Shown: in pieces, positions 25,978 to 34,118 of the stretch
Numbering within the stretch: position 1 is the stretch's first letter
Layout of the letters: each line of letters starts with the position of its first letter
Assembly (NCBI GenBank): GCA_045636925.1
Contig: JAZTYK010000026.1
Coordinates: 1-63,497, forward strand
Reading direction: 5' to 3'
DNA: 63,497 nucleotides
From: JAZTYK01 sp045636925
GTDB lineage: Bacteria; Bacillota; Clostridia; Oscillospirales; Butyricicoccaceae
Program-made: the position numbers and the translations under genes
The notes under the pieces: model-generated
Database searches by the model: none
What the model was told of the DNA's origin: nothing
What the model saw: the letters and a program-made list of their open reading frames with translations, nothing else

Positions 25978-26367
25978 ATGCTGAAAGAAGGAATCCCGGG
26001 CAGAGCCGAAACTGTCGTCTGCCCCGAAAATACCGCCCTTTCCATGGGCAGCGGCGCGTTGGAAGTCTTCGCCACCCCTGCTCTGGTAGCTTTGGCCGAG
26101 AAAACCTGCTGGACCAGTGTGCAGGGTGCGTTGGAACCGGGTCAGGGTACCGTGGGCACCCACTTGGATCTGCAGCACACCGCCCCCACGCCCCTTGGCA
26201 TGACGGTGCACTGCGAAAGCACCCTCACCGAAGTAAACGGCCGCAGCCTGACCTTTTCCGTTCGCCTGTGGGACGACAAGGGCCCCGTGGGCGAAGGCAC
26301 TCATCAGCGCGTGATCATTGATAACGCCCGCTTCCAGGCCAAAGCCAACAGCAAGCGTGACGCTTAA
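25978..26367 (+). CDS. Hotdog-fold thioesterase, FlK-like
   Basis: 129 residues from ATG 25978 (AAAGGAG 6 bases upstream). The hotdog fold shows EVFATPALVALAEKTCW (helix), a beta segment GTHLDLQHTAPTPLGMTVHCES, and GEGTHQRVIID. This pattern is that of fluoroacetyl-CoA-thioesterase-like (FlK) proteins. It likely hydrolyses a small acyl-CoA; substrate unknown. It is the second gene of a three-gene operon and is followed by the LUD gene 13 bases later. Confidence 0.82.
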   Translation: MLKEGIPGRAETVVCPENTALSMGSGALEVFATPALVALAEKTCWTSVQGALEPGQGTVGTHLDLQHTAPTPLGMTVHCESTLTEVNGRSLTFSVRLWDDKGPVGEGTHQRVIIDNARFQAKANSKRDA

Positions 26368-26380
26368 AAGGAGGGCACTT

Positions 26381-26995
26381 ATGGATCTGCAGAATGTCAT
26401 CAAAAACTTAACCGCCCGGGGCTTTCATGTGCAGCACTTCGCCACCGGCAAAGAAGCAGCCGATTGGCTGTGTCAGCAGCTGCAGGGCAAGACCATCGGC
26501 ATTGGCGGTTCTCAGTCGGTGCAGCAGCTTGGTCTGGATGCCCGGCTGGCAGAACACAACACCGTTTACTGGCACTGGCTGCCGGAGCAGGTACAGCAGT
26601 ATGGCAGCGCCAATGCTGTCCGTGATCTGGCCAATCAGGCAGAGGTGTATCTGACCTCTGTCAACGGCCTCAGCGCCCAGGGACAGCTGATTAACATCGA
26701 CGGTGCCGGCAACCGGATCGCCGCCACCGCCTATGGCCGCAAGACGGTGTATTTTTTGGTGGGTGCCAATAAGATCGCCGAAAGTTTCGATGCTGCCCTG
26801 TACCGCGCCCGCAACATCGCCGCACCCCTCAACGCCCGCCGTTTGGGCCGCAAGACCCCTTGCGCCACAGGCGAACTGAAATGCCACGACTGCAGCAGCC
26901 CCCAGCGCATCTGCAACGGCTTTTTCACCCTGGAGCGCCCCATGATGGGCATGGAAATGTTTGTACTACTGGTAGAAGAAGATCTGGGCGCATAA
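26381..26995 (+). CDS. LUD-domain lactate-utilisation-like protein
   Basis: 204 residues from ATG 26381 (AAAGGAGGG upstream). The LUD (DUF162/LutC-YkgG) signature is GIGGSQSVQQLG near residue 45, and a Cys cluster CATGELKCHDCSSPQRIC occurs near 165-182, which may bind iron-sulfur or zinc. LutC proteins support L-lactate oxidation with LutA and LutB, but neither gene is nearby, so the role is uncertain. It is the last gene before a terminator. Confidence 0.85.
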   Translation: MDLQNVIKNLTARGFHVQHFATGKEAADWLCQQLQGKTIGIGGSQSVQQLGLDARLAEHNTVYWHWLPEQVQQYGSANAVRDLANQAEVYLTSVNGLSAQGQLINIDGAGNRIAATAYGRKTVYFLVGANKIAESFDAALYRARNIAAPLNARRLGRKTPCATGELKCHDCSSPQRICNGFFTLERPMMGMEMFVLLVEEDLGA

Positions 26996-27011
26996 CGACC
27001 CCTACATACAA

Positions 27012-27042
27012 AAGACCACGCCGCAGGGCGTGGTCTTCTTTT
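27012..27042. terminator. Bidirectional terminator between LUD gene and sfsA
   Basis: AAGACCACGCC-GCAG-GGCGTGGTCTT followed by CTTTT; the left flank is A-rich. Confidence 0.85.
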
Positions 27043-27727
27043 ATTCTTCCAGCACTATGGTTACGGGTTCGGCAATTTCCAGGCTGCCCGGCGTTACCCG
27101 GCAGGTATAGGCGTGGATGCCCACCCCGGCTTCTGCCGCCTCCCTGAGTGCCACGCCAAAGGCCGGATGGGTCTTGACATTGGGCGCAAAATACCGTGCC
27201 TGTTCCATTTGGATGACGAACACCACATGGGCGCCGAACCCCGCCTGCTTGGCATCCATCAGCTCACGCAGATGCCGCTCACCCCGCTCCGTGGGGGCAT
27301 CGGGAAAGCGCACCACGCCGTCCTCCTCCAAGGTCACGCCCTTGACCTCTACATAATGGATCTGCCCTCCGGCGGTGATGCAAAAATCAAAGCGAGATGC
27401 CCCATACCGCACCTCGCTCCGCACAGTTTCGGTATCCGGCAGAAACTTTCCCGTCCGGGCAAACTCCCCGAACACGGCATTGGGCGCAGCGGAATCCATA
27501 TTGATCAGCAGATTGCCCTTCTCCACCGCCACCAGGTCATAAGCGGTCTTACGGGCAGGATTGCCGCTTTTGCACAGCCACACCGTAGTGCCGGGAATCA
27601 GCAGTTCCCGGCAGCGGCCGGTGTTTTTCACATGGCATACCACTTCCTGCCCATCCAGCTCCACATGGGCGATGAAGCGATTGGGCCGGCTTAAAAACCG
27701 GCCCGAAACGATATTGGGATACTGCAT
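27041..27727 (-). CDS. sfsA: SfsA family nuclease
   Basis: 228 residues, full family length. Beginning 'GRFLSRPNRFIAHVELDGQ' and 'CHVKNTGRCRELL' typify SfsA; HYVEVKGVTLEE contains the PD-(D/E)XK-like ExK element. Family members are annotated as DNA/RNA nucleases that influence sugar-fermentation gene expression. The 5' end lies 1 base from the tcdA stop, so it is the third gene of mnmA-tcdA-sfsA. Confidence 0.93.
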   Translation of the reverse strand: MQYPNIVSGRFLSRPNRFIAHVELDGQEVVCHVKNTGRCRELLIPGTTVWLCKSGNPARKTAYDLVAVEKGNLLINMDSAAPNAVFGEFARTGKFLPDTETVRSEVRYGASRFDFCITAGGQIHYVEVKGVTLEEDGVVRFPDAPTERGERHLRELMDAKQAGFGAHVVFVIQMEQARYFAPNVKTHPAFGVALREAAEAGVGIHAYTCRVTPGSLEIAEPVTIVLEE

Positions 27728-27728
27728 G

Positions 27729-28439
27729 TTACAGCTCCACGCCGCACAGGCTGCGGATCACCACGCCTGCAGCGATCATACCGGCCACCGGCGGCACAAA
27801 GGGTAGACTTCCGGGCAACTGCCGCCGTCCGCCATCGGCAATGGTCTGAAGGGGCGTCATGGGCGGCTCGGTGGAATACACCACGTCCAGGCTGTCCACG
27901 CCCCGCTTCCGCAGCTGCTGCCGCAGCACACGGGCCAAAGGACAGGTATCGGTTTGATACAGATCGGTCACCACAAACTTGGTGGGATCCAGCTTGTTGC
28001 CGGTGCCCATACAGCTGATGATGCCAGTACCGGCAGCCTTGGCCCGACAGATCAGTTCCACCTTGGAGCTGACGGAATCAATGGCATCTACAATATAATC
28101 CAGTTCCCCAAAGGGAAACGCCTCGGCATTGTCTGCCGCAAAAAAGCACTGGCGCTGTTCTACCACAGCATCGGGATTGATGGCCCGGATGCGTTCTGCC
28201 ATGACGGCCACCTTGGGCTGTCCCACGGTATCGGTGCGTGCGATGAGCTGGCGGTTGATGTTGCTTTCGCTGACGGTGTCGTTATCCACCAGCAGAATCC
28301 GTCCCACGCCGGCACGGGCCAAGGCTTCGGCAGCAAAGCTGCCCACGCCGCCGATGCCAAAGACCGCCACATAGCTGTTTTGCAGTTTGACCGTGGCTTC
28401 TTTGCCCAGCAGCAGCTCGCTGCGCTCGGTTCTGCTCAT
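27729..28439 (-). CDS. tcdA: tRNA threonylcarbamoyladenosine dehydratase TcdA
   Basis: 236 residues. A ThiF/MoeB-type adenylating fold: GIGGVGSFAAEALARAGVG (nucleotide loop), DNDTVSESNINRQ, VDAIDSVSSKVELI, and CMGTGNKLDP. The length and the C-terminal block STEPPMTPLQTIADGG identify CsdL/TcdA rather than ThiF. It turns t6A into cyclic ct6A at tRNA position 37. It overlaps mnmA by 4 bases (ATGA). Confidence 0.92.
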   Translation of the reverse strand: MSRTERSELLLGKEATVKLQNSYVAVFGIGGVGSFAAEALARAGVGRILLVDNDTVSESNINRQLIARTDTVGQPKVAVMAERIRAINPDAVVEQRQCFFAADNAEAFPFGELDYIVDAIDSVSSKVELICRAKAAGTGIISCMGTGNKLDPTKFVVTDLYQTDTCPLARVLRQQLRKRGVDSLDVVYSTEPPMTPLQTIADGGRRQLPGSLPFVPPVAGMIAAGVVIRSLCGVEL

Positions 28440-29491
28440 CGGATGGTGCCTCCTCCCACAACCAGGTCATCCTGGTAAAATACCACAGCCTGTCCGGGGG
28501 TAATGGCTCGGATGGGCGTGTCAAAGACCGCCTCTACGCCGCCATCGGGCAGAGGCGAAATGGTGGCCGGTGTTTCTGTTTGATGATACCGGGTCCGCGC
28601 TGTCACCCGCATGGGCTGGGTAAGGGCTTCAAAGGCGATCCAGTTGCAGTCCCCGGCCTCCAGCCTGGTGCGGAAGAGATCTTCGTTACGGCCCAGAAGC
28701 ACAGCATTGTCCGTTCCCCGCTTGTCCACCACGTACAGCGGCTCTGTCCAGGAAATACCCAGACCTTTTCGCTGCCCAATGGTATAAGCCTCCATGCCCC
28801 GATGTGCTCCCAGTTCACGCCCATCGGCCGCCAGCACAAACTTGCCGGGAGTCAGAGGTTTTCCGTTATGCCGCTGCAAAAAAGCGGTATAATCCCCATC
28901 CGGCACAAAGCAAATGTCCTGGCTGTCGGGGCGATTTGCACTGGAAAACCCCTGCTCAGCCGCAAGCTCCCGCACCTGCTCTTTCCGCAACTCACCCAAA
29001 GGCAGCCGCAAATGCGCCAGCTGGTGCTGGGTCAGACCATACAGCACATAGCTTTGGTCCTTGCCCGCATCCAGGCCCTTTTTCAGCACCCAACGGTTTC
29101 GCGCTTCGTCCCACATGACCCGGGCATAATGGCCGCTGGCGATATAATCCCAGCCCTCAGCCAGCGCCCGATCCAGCATGGCGCCAAACTTCAGATAGCG
29201 GTTGCAATCGATACAGGGATTGGGTGTGCCGCCACTGCGGTAACAGGCGCAAAAGCGATCCTGCACCTGCTGCCGGAACTGCTGCCGCATGTCCCAGCTT
29301 TCATGGGGGATGCCCAGCTTTTGGCAGACTTTTGCTGCGTCATCTGCGTCGCTTCCGCTGCCGCAGGCATCTGATACCTGACTTTGCAGCAGCAAGGTAA
29401 CACCCTGCAGCGCGTCACCCTGCCGCATCATCAGCAGTGCCGCTACAGAGCTGTCCACGCCACCGCTCATGGCGATGATTCCACGCTTCAT
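28436..29491 (-). CDS. mnmA: tRNA-specific 2-thiouridylase MnmA
   Basis: 351 residues from ATG 29491; an immediately preceding in-frame GTG is the alternative. PP-loop MSGGVDSSVAA, first catalytic Cys in GGTPNPCIDCNRYLKF, second Cys in SQDICFVPDGDY, and the C-terminal beta-barrel. It makes s2U34 in tRNA Lys/Glu/Gln. Together with TcdA it forms a tRNA-modification operon. GAGGAACT precedes the start. Confidence 0.95.
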   Translation of the reverse strand: MKRGIIAMSGGVDSSVAALLMMRQGDALQGVTLLLQSQVSDACGSGSDADDAAKVCQKLGIPHESWDMRQQFRQQVQDRFCACYRSGGTPNPCIDCNRYLKFGAMLDRALAEGWDYIASGHYARVMWDEARNRWVLKKGLDAGKDQSYVLYGLTQHQLAHLRLPLGELRKEQVRELAAEQGFSSANRPDSQDICFVPDGDYTAFLQRHNGKPLTPGKFVLAADGRELGAHRGMEAYTIGQRKGLGISWTEPLYVVDKRGTDNAVLLGRNEDLFRTRLEAGDCNWIAFEALTQPMRVTARTRYHQTETPATISPLPDGGVEAVFDTPIRAITPGQAVVFYQDDLVVGGGTIR

Positions 29492-29525
29492 CACAGTTCC
29501 TCCCCCATATCAATCTGTTTGATAC

Positions 29526-29554
29526 AAAAAGGGTGGACTTTCGTCCACCCTTTT
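29526..29554 (-). terminator. Intrinsic terminator of the efp-CD1247 operon
   Basis: AAAAGGGTGGAC-loop-GTCCACCCTTTT, near the end of the CD1247-type gene. Confidence 0.85.
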
Positions 29555-29565
29555 ATACGATTTGC

Positions 29566-30081
29566 TTATTCTTCCTCAGACTCTTCGTCTTCTTCGGCTT
29601 CCAGAGCAGACAGGTCAAACTCCAGATCTTCGCCGCAATGAGGACACTTCATCTCGCCCTTGGCCAGGGTGTCTTCGTCAAAGACGATATGCTCGCCGCA
29701 GGTGGGGCAGGTCAGCTGATACATCTCGACTTCCTCGTCCTCTTCCCACAGCTCTTCATCTTCCAGCTCGTCGTCATGGAGATCCCACAGATCGTCCTCG
29801 TCTTCTTCTTCGGCGCAATGGTCTTCCAGAATCTCGCACAGATCGTCCAGATCCTCGTCCATTTCCTCCAGATCGTCGTCGATCTCTTCCAGGGTCTCTT
29901 CGATGAGATCCATCTCATCGTTGATGGCGCAAACTTCTTCATCCAGCTCGGTAACGGTCTGGGCGATATCATCCAGAGCTTCAATGATAGCGGCAAAGAG
30001 CTTGCCCTCGTTGCTCTGCTTATCCAGGCCCAGGCCCTCCAGCAGGCCCTTCAGGTAAGCGGTCTTTTCGGTAATGGTCAT
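29566..30081 (-). CDS. CD1247-type acidic protein with zinc ribbon
   Basis: 171 residues, extremely acidic: residues ~45-115 are mostly Asp/Glu in a helical pattern (EEIDDDLEEMDEDLDDLCEI). Residues 1-40 match the N-terminal domain shared with Clostridioides CD1247 (MTITEKTAYLKGLLEGLGLD). Near the C-terminus CPTC and CPHC form a zinc ribbon. The function is not known. It follows efp by ~48 bases, a conserved order in Clostridia, which suggests a translation-linked role (inference). Confidence 0.8.
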   Translation of the reverse strand: MTITEKTAYLKGLLEGLGLDKQSNEGKLFAAIIEALDDIAQTVTELDEEVCAINDEMDLIEETLEEIDDDLEEMDEDLDDLCEILEDHCAEEEDEDDLWDLHDDELEDEELWEEDEEVEMYQLTCPTCGEHIVFDEDTLAKGEMKCPHCGEDLEFDLSALEAEEDEESEEE

Positions 30082-30129
30082 TTGGAATGCTCCTTCCTTC
30101 GGTATGATGTGAAAGAATGATTGTTTTAG

Positions 30130-30693
30130 TTATGCCTTGGAACGGCCCAGATATTCACCGGTACGGGTGTCGATCTGGATCTTTTCGCCCTCGTTGATGA
30201 ACAGAGGAACACGAACAACAGCACCGGTCTCCAAGGTGGCAACCTTGGTGACGTTGGTGGCGGTGTCGCCCTTCACGCCGGGCTCGGTCTCTGCAACAAC
30301 CAGGTCAACAAACATGGGAGGCTCAACGCCGAAGACGCTGCCCTTGAAGGACAGGACCTTGCACTCCATGTTCTCGGTGACGAACTTGAAGCCGTCACCC
30401 AGCTTGTTGCCGTTAATGGGCTCCTGCTCGTAGGTGTCTACATCCATGAAGTAGTACAGATCGCCGTCAGCATACAGATACTGCATGGTGCGACGCTCGA
30501 TGACTGCTTCTTCAAACTTATCGGTGGGGTTGAAGCTGCGCTCAACAACAGCACCGGTGATGACGTTTCTATACTTGGTACGGACGAAAGCTGCGCCCTT
30601 ACCGGGCTTAACATGCTGGAATTCCACAACCTGGAATACCTGACCATCCATCTCAAAGGTCTTGCCGTTTCTAAAATCGCCTGCACTAATCAT
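30130..30693 (-). CDS. efp: Elongation factor P
   Basis: 187 residues. Three OB-like domains; the tip lysine that receives a modification is K32 in KPGKGAAF. It relieves ribosome stalling at polyproline. GGAGG precedes the ATG and a promoter lies just upstream. No epmA/epmB modification genes are in the window; modification may follow the Bacillus-type K32 aminopentanol route, which is inference. Confidence 0.97.
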   Translation of the reverse strand: MISAGDFRNGKTFEMDGQVFQVVEFQHVKPGKGAAFVRTKYRNVITGAVVERSFNPTDKFEEAVIERRTMQYLYADGDLYYFMDVDTYEQEPINGNKLGDGFKFVTENMECKVLSFKGSVFGVEPPMFVDLVVAETEPGVKGDTATNVTKVATLETGAVVRVPLFINEGEKIQIDTRTGEYLGRSKA

Positions 30694-30736
30694 ATCGATA
30701 ATCCTCCCAATTTAAAATACATAGTTGAACAGAAAC

Positions 30737-30765
30737 ATTTTACAAGATTTTTGCAAAAAAATCAA
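30737..30765 (-). promoter_or_regulatory. Promoter of efp
   Basis: On the minus strand: -35 TTGATT (30760-30765), 17-base spacer, -10 TAAAAT (30737-30742), so efp may be read apart from the upstream M24 gene. Confidence 0.6.
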
Positions 30766-30803
30766 TAGGTAACACAAAGAAAGCTGGCAGTTTCCGCCAA
30801 TTC

Positions 30804-31874
30804 TTACAGGATCAGCAGTTCTTTCGGGGCCTTCGTCAGATTCTGCTTGCCCATGGGGCTCAAATACACCATATCTTCAATGCGCACACCGAACTTTCCG
30901 GGCAAATAAATACCGGGCTCGATGGTAATGATATTACCCTCCTTAAAGGGATGGGGCCAGAACTTGGATGCCCGGGGACTTTCGTGAATGTTCAAACCCA
31001 GGCTATGTCCCAGACCGTGTCCAAAGTATTTGCCATAACCGGCCTGCTCAATAATATCACGAGCTGCTTTGTCCACATCGCAGCCGGGCACACCTACTTC
31101 CAATGCCTGAATGCCAGCCAATTGTGCCTGCAGCACGGTGTTATAGACCAGTTTCATTTCATCGGTGGCATAGCCCACAGCAAAAGTACGGGTCATGTCA
31201 GAATGATAACCGCCTACCATAGCGCCAAAATCAATGGTGACAAAATCACCGGCCTCAATTTTCTTATCACCGGGCGTTCCATGGGGCAGACTGCTCTTGG
31301 CGCCGGACACCAGGATCGTGGGGAACGACACCCCGGTGCTGCCCAGCAGCCGCATCTGATGTTCCAGTTCGGCTGCCAGCTCGGTTTCCACCGCACCGGG
31401 CTTGATCATAGGCAGCAGACGCTCCAGCGCCGCTTCTGCGATGCGCTGCGCCGCTACGATGCAGTCTACTTCCGCCTGTTCCTTCACCTCGCGCAGCACC
31501 TCAAAAGCATCCTTTACCGGCATCATCTGGCAACCGATGGCTGCAACATAATCCTGATATGCGGCATAGGTCATGACCCGGTCCTCAAAGCCCAACGTGC
31601 CAATCTCCTGTTCCAGTACCAAAGCCTGTGCAGTCTGAGGATAGCTCTGCTCCGGCTGCACCACAGTGTAACCCAAGGGTGCAATGGCAGCCTCAGCAGC
31701 TTCAATATAGCGGGAGTCGGTAAAACACCAGCCCTTTCCCTGCGCGGTGATAAACACCATGCCTTCCAAACCCACAAAGCCGGTGGCATAGCACAGGTTT
31801 TCTTCACCGGTGATCAGCATGGCATCCAACTGACGCTGACGCAGCATATCTGCGATTTTCTGTAATCTTGTCAT
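30804..31874 (-). CDS. M24-family Xaa-Pro aminopeptidase
   Basis: 356 residues from ATG 31874 (AAAGGAAC upstream; the longer frame adds an unlikely N-terminus). The C-terminal pita-bread domain shows the five metal ligands: the Asp pair in VTIDFGAMVGGYHSDMTR, His in FGHGLGHSLGLNIHE, Glu in ITIEPGIYL and Glu in GVRIEDMV. It removes N-terminal residues before proline. It lies upstream of efp, an order widespread in Firmicutes. Confidence 0.93.
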   Translation of the reverse strand: MTRLQKIADMLRQRQLDAMLITGEENLCYATGFVGLEGMVFITAQGKGWCFTDSRYIEAAEAAIAPLGYTVVQPEQSYPQTAQALVLEQEIGTLGFEDRVMTYAAYQDYVAAIGCQMMPVKDAFEVLREVKEQAEVDCIVAAQRIAEAALERLLPMIKPGAVETELAAELEHQMRLLGSTGVSFPTILVSGAKSSLPHGTPGDKKIEAGDFVTIDFGAMVGGYHSDMTRTFAVGYATDEMKLVYNTVLQAQLAGIQALEVGVPGCDVDKAARDIIEQAGYGKYFGHGLGHSLGLNIHESPRASKFWPHPFKEGNIITIEPGIYLPGKFGVRIEDMVYLSPMGKQNLTKAPKELLIL

Positions 31875-31897
31875 GATATCCGTTCCTTTCTGCCTGA

Positions 31898-32752
31898 TCA
31901 ACGATTCAGGGCTTGTTGATACATCTGTTTCATCTGCAGGGCATCTTCTGCCTGTGTTCCAGCAGATTCACAGATGATGCGGGGACTCCAGTTCCGCCGG
32001 ACGATTTCCTCCGCCAGCGGGGAAAAATCCGGTCCATATATCGTATCTTCAAAGGTAAGATGTTTCACTTCTCCGCCTTTGGAGTACTCAATCTTACTAA
32101 AATGCGCATGAAATTGCGCCGCCCGTGCACTGCCAATGGCAGCCTCCATTTGATCCAGCAGGGTGCACATAGCCTTTCGGCTGTTCATGCCACCCTGACT
32201 GCGGGCATTCAAATGGCCAAAATCAATGCAGGGTAACAGTCTCTCATCACTTTGACAGATGGCAAACACTTCGTCGGCATCACCCAGCACATTAATTTTT
32301 CCCATGGTCTCCACACATAAGCGCACATGGCCGAGTCCTTGCTCCTCCAGCCGCTGCAGCGCCAAGGCCAGATTGAGGATGGTGTTATTCAGCGCCTCTT
32401 CCCGGGTCAGTCCCGATAGGCCGCCGCAATGCACTACCACCCGGTCGCCGCCCATCCAATCCGCTGCGTGGCAGGACTGTTCGATATAGCGCAGGCTTTT
32501 CTCTACTCGCTCTGGCTCCCGACTGGACAGGTTGATGAAATACGGGCTGTGCAATGACATCCCGATGCCATGCTCTGCAGCTGCTGCACCAATGCGCCGT
32601 GCAGTATCCTCACCGAGGTTCACACCCCGACCACACTGGTATTCGTAACAATCCAGCCCCAGATCTCGCAGCCATGCAGGGGCGTAAACCGTTCCTTTAT
32701 ACGCAAGATTAAAACGATCGCAATTGCCGGCAGGACCAAACAATGCGCTCAT
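31898..32752 (-). CDS. AP-endonuclease-2-fold TIM-barrel protein (endonuclease IV-like)
   Basis: 284 residues from ATG 32752 (GGGAGG upstream; overlaps the yqeG stop by 4 bases). The metal-site positions of the fold are intact: SLHSPYFINL (His), VVHCGG (His), ETMGKINVLGD (Glu), CIDFGHLNA (Asp/His), FHAHFSK (His) and IICESAG (Glu). This fits DNA repair endonuclease IV or a related metallo-barrel. The exact reaction is not decided by sequence. Confidence 0.8.
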   Translation of the reverse strand: MSALFGPAGNCDRFNLAYKGTVYAPAWLRDLGLDCYEYQCGRGVNLGEDTARRIGAAAAEHGIGMSLHSPYFINLSSREPERVEKSLRYIEQSCHAADWMGGDRVVVHCGGLSGLTREEALNNTILNLALALQRLEEQGLGHVRLCVETMGKINVLGDADEVFAICQSDERLLPCIDFGHLNARSQGGMNSRKAMCTLLDQMEAAIGSARAAQFHAHFSKIEYSKGGEVKHLTFEDTIYGPDFSPLAEEIVRRNWSPRIICESAGTQAEDALQMKQMYQQALNR

Positions 32753-33237
32753 CGCCGCACCTCCCAGCGGAAGGGCAGCTCGGCAATGCGTCTGGGCCAA
32801 AAATACCAAAGGTATCGGTCGGTGCTTTCTACCAACAGACCTTTGATACCAAACAAGCGGCTACCCAGCATATCGGTATAGGTCTGATCACCCACCAGTG
32901 CCAGCTGTTCCTTGGACAGGCCCAGTTCCTGCTGCGCTTTGACAAAACCCCGCTGACGGGGTTTCCCCGCCAAATACTGCCACTGTGCCCCAATGGCGTC
33001 CGCAAAGGCTTTGACGCGATTCGGGTGCTTGTTGTTGGACAGAATATATAACGTAATGCCGCTTTGCTTCATCTGCTGCAGCCAATCCATCACCGCAGGC
33101 GCCGGCATCATATCACGGGTCTGCATCAGTGTGCCGTCGATGTCCAGCAGCAAGGCGGTAATACCCATCTCTTGCAGATCCTTTACAGTAATATCGGTGA
33201 CAGAGGGATAATAACGATAAGGAAAGGGGAAAATCAT
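32749..33237 (-). CDS. yqeG: YqeG-family HAD phosphatase
   Basis: 162 residues. HAD motif I DIDGTLMQTRD, motif II ILSNNK, Lys in AGKPRQRGF and motif IV GDQTYTDMLGS are visible. YqeG-type HAD IIIA proteins occur near EF-P, shikimate or late-competence genes in Firmicutes; the substrate is not established. It heads the tightly packed minus-strand set yqeG / AP-endonuclease-like / M24 / efp. Confidence 0.93.
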   Translation of the reverse strand: MIFPFPYRYYPSVTDITVKDLQEMGITALLLDIDGTLMQTRDMMPAPAVMDWLQQMKQSGITLYILSNNKHPNRVKAFADAIGAQWQYLAGKPRQRGFVKAQQELGLSKEQLALVGDQTYTDMLGSRLFGIKGLLVESTDRYLWYFWPRRIAELPFRWEVRR

Positions 33238-33320
33238 AAGGCATTCTCCTCATAGGTATGCATAGTCTTTCATAATATTTTACCACAAAATACATGATAT
33301 CTACAAGGGGGAACGCGGTT

Positions 33321-34103
33321 TTGGTCCAAACATTTTTCATTGCAACTGCACAAAACGCTCACTTGGCTGCCGCCACAAGTATGCCCTGCGCTTTTTTCTG
33401 CTATCGCATCAGCACTACCGGCACACTGCAGCGTGCACCGCTCCCTCGCGCCACCAAGGGCGGGTTGTTGGGAATGCTCGATGCGTCTAACTTCAACGCC
33501 GCATCCCCCAGCCGTCTGCAGCAGGAGATCACGCAGGAATGTCAGCGCCAGGGCTATATCGGCATCATATTTCCGCAAGCACTTCCATTGGGCGATTCGG
33601 ACCCATTCTCAGCTCTCTGCCATGTGCTTCGGCAACAAGGCTTGCATGTTTTTTTACCGCCTGAATTATCCAAGACAATTCCCGGCAGCTATGCCATTCT
33701 TCCCGGAAGTCTCAGCGGCGGCACACTGGAAGTAATGCTTTCCGACTATGCCACTCACTACGGATTAGGGCGCGTCGGCTTGTATTTACAACGCTGTCAA
33801 CACCGATTTTCCATCCCCTGCTCCACACCCCACGGCTATCCCATCACGCAGGAAGACGTGCAACATATACGCGATACACATCACTGTCAGTTCTTCTTCT
33901 CCAAAGAACTATGCACCAATTACTGTACCTATTACACCCAGGCAGAAAATTGGCATTTTTTATTGGTGGACGATGTATTCAGTATGACACATCGATTGCG
34001 CCAAATTCAGGCGAAAGGAGCTCCATACTGTTTCCTTTCCTATCGAGAGTGGAGCGATGAGGCCAAACAGATTATCGATGTCTTGCGCAAAAAAGAAGAA
34101 TGA
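33321..34103 (+). CDS. Protein of unknown function (~260 residues)
   Basis: Frame open from ATG 33294; I place the start at TTG 33321, 9 bases after AAGGGGG. An ATG start at 33294 has no ribosome site. The protein is alpha/beta-rich: beta strands such as GIIFPQALPL, HVFLPPELS, RVGLYLQR, HFLLVDD and PYCFLSYREW alternate with helices, so a barrel or Rossmann fold is possible. It is rich in Cys (one cluster SKELCTNYCTYYT). It has no recognised motif and no signal peptide. It is divergent from yqeG and convergent with the QueG-like gene. Confidence 0.6.
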   Translation: MVQTFFIATAQNAHLAAATSMPCAFFCYRISTTGTLQRAPLPRATKGGLLGMLDASNFNAASPSRLQQEITQECQRQGYIGIIFPQALPLGDSDPFSALCHVLRQQGLHVFLPPELSKTIPGSYAILPGSLSGGTLEVMLSDYATHYGLGRVGLYLQRCQHRFSIPCSTPHGYPITQEDVQHIRDTHHCQFFFSKELCTNYCTYYTQAENWHFLLVDDVFSMTHRLRQIQAKGAPYCFLSYREWSDEAKQIIDVLRKKEE

Positions 34104-34118
34104 CCCTGCTTTGCAAGG

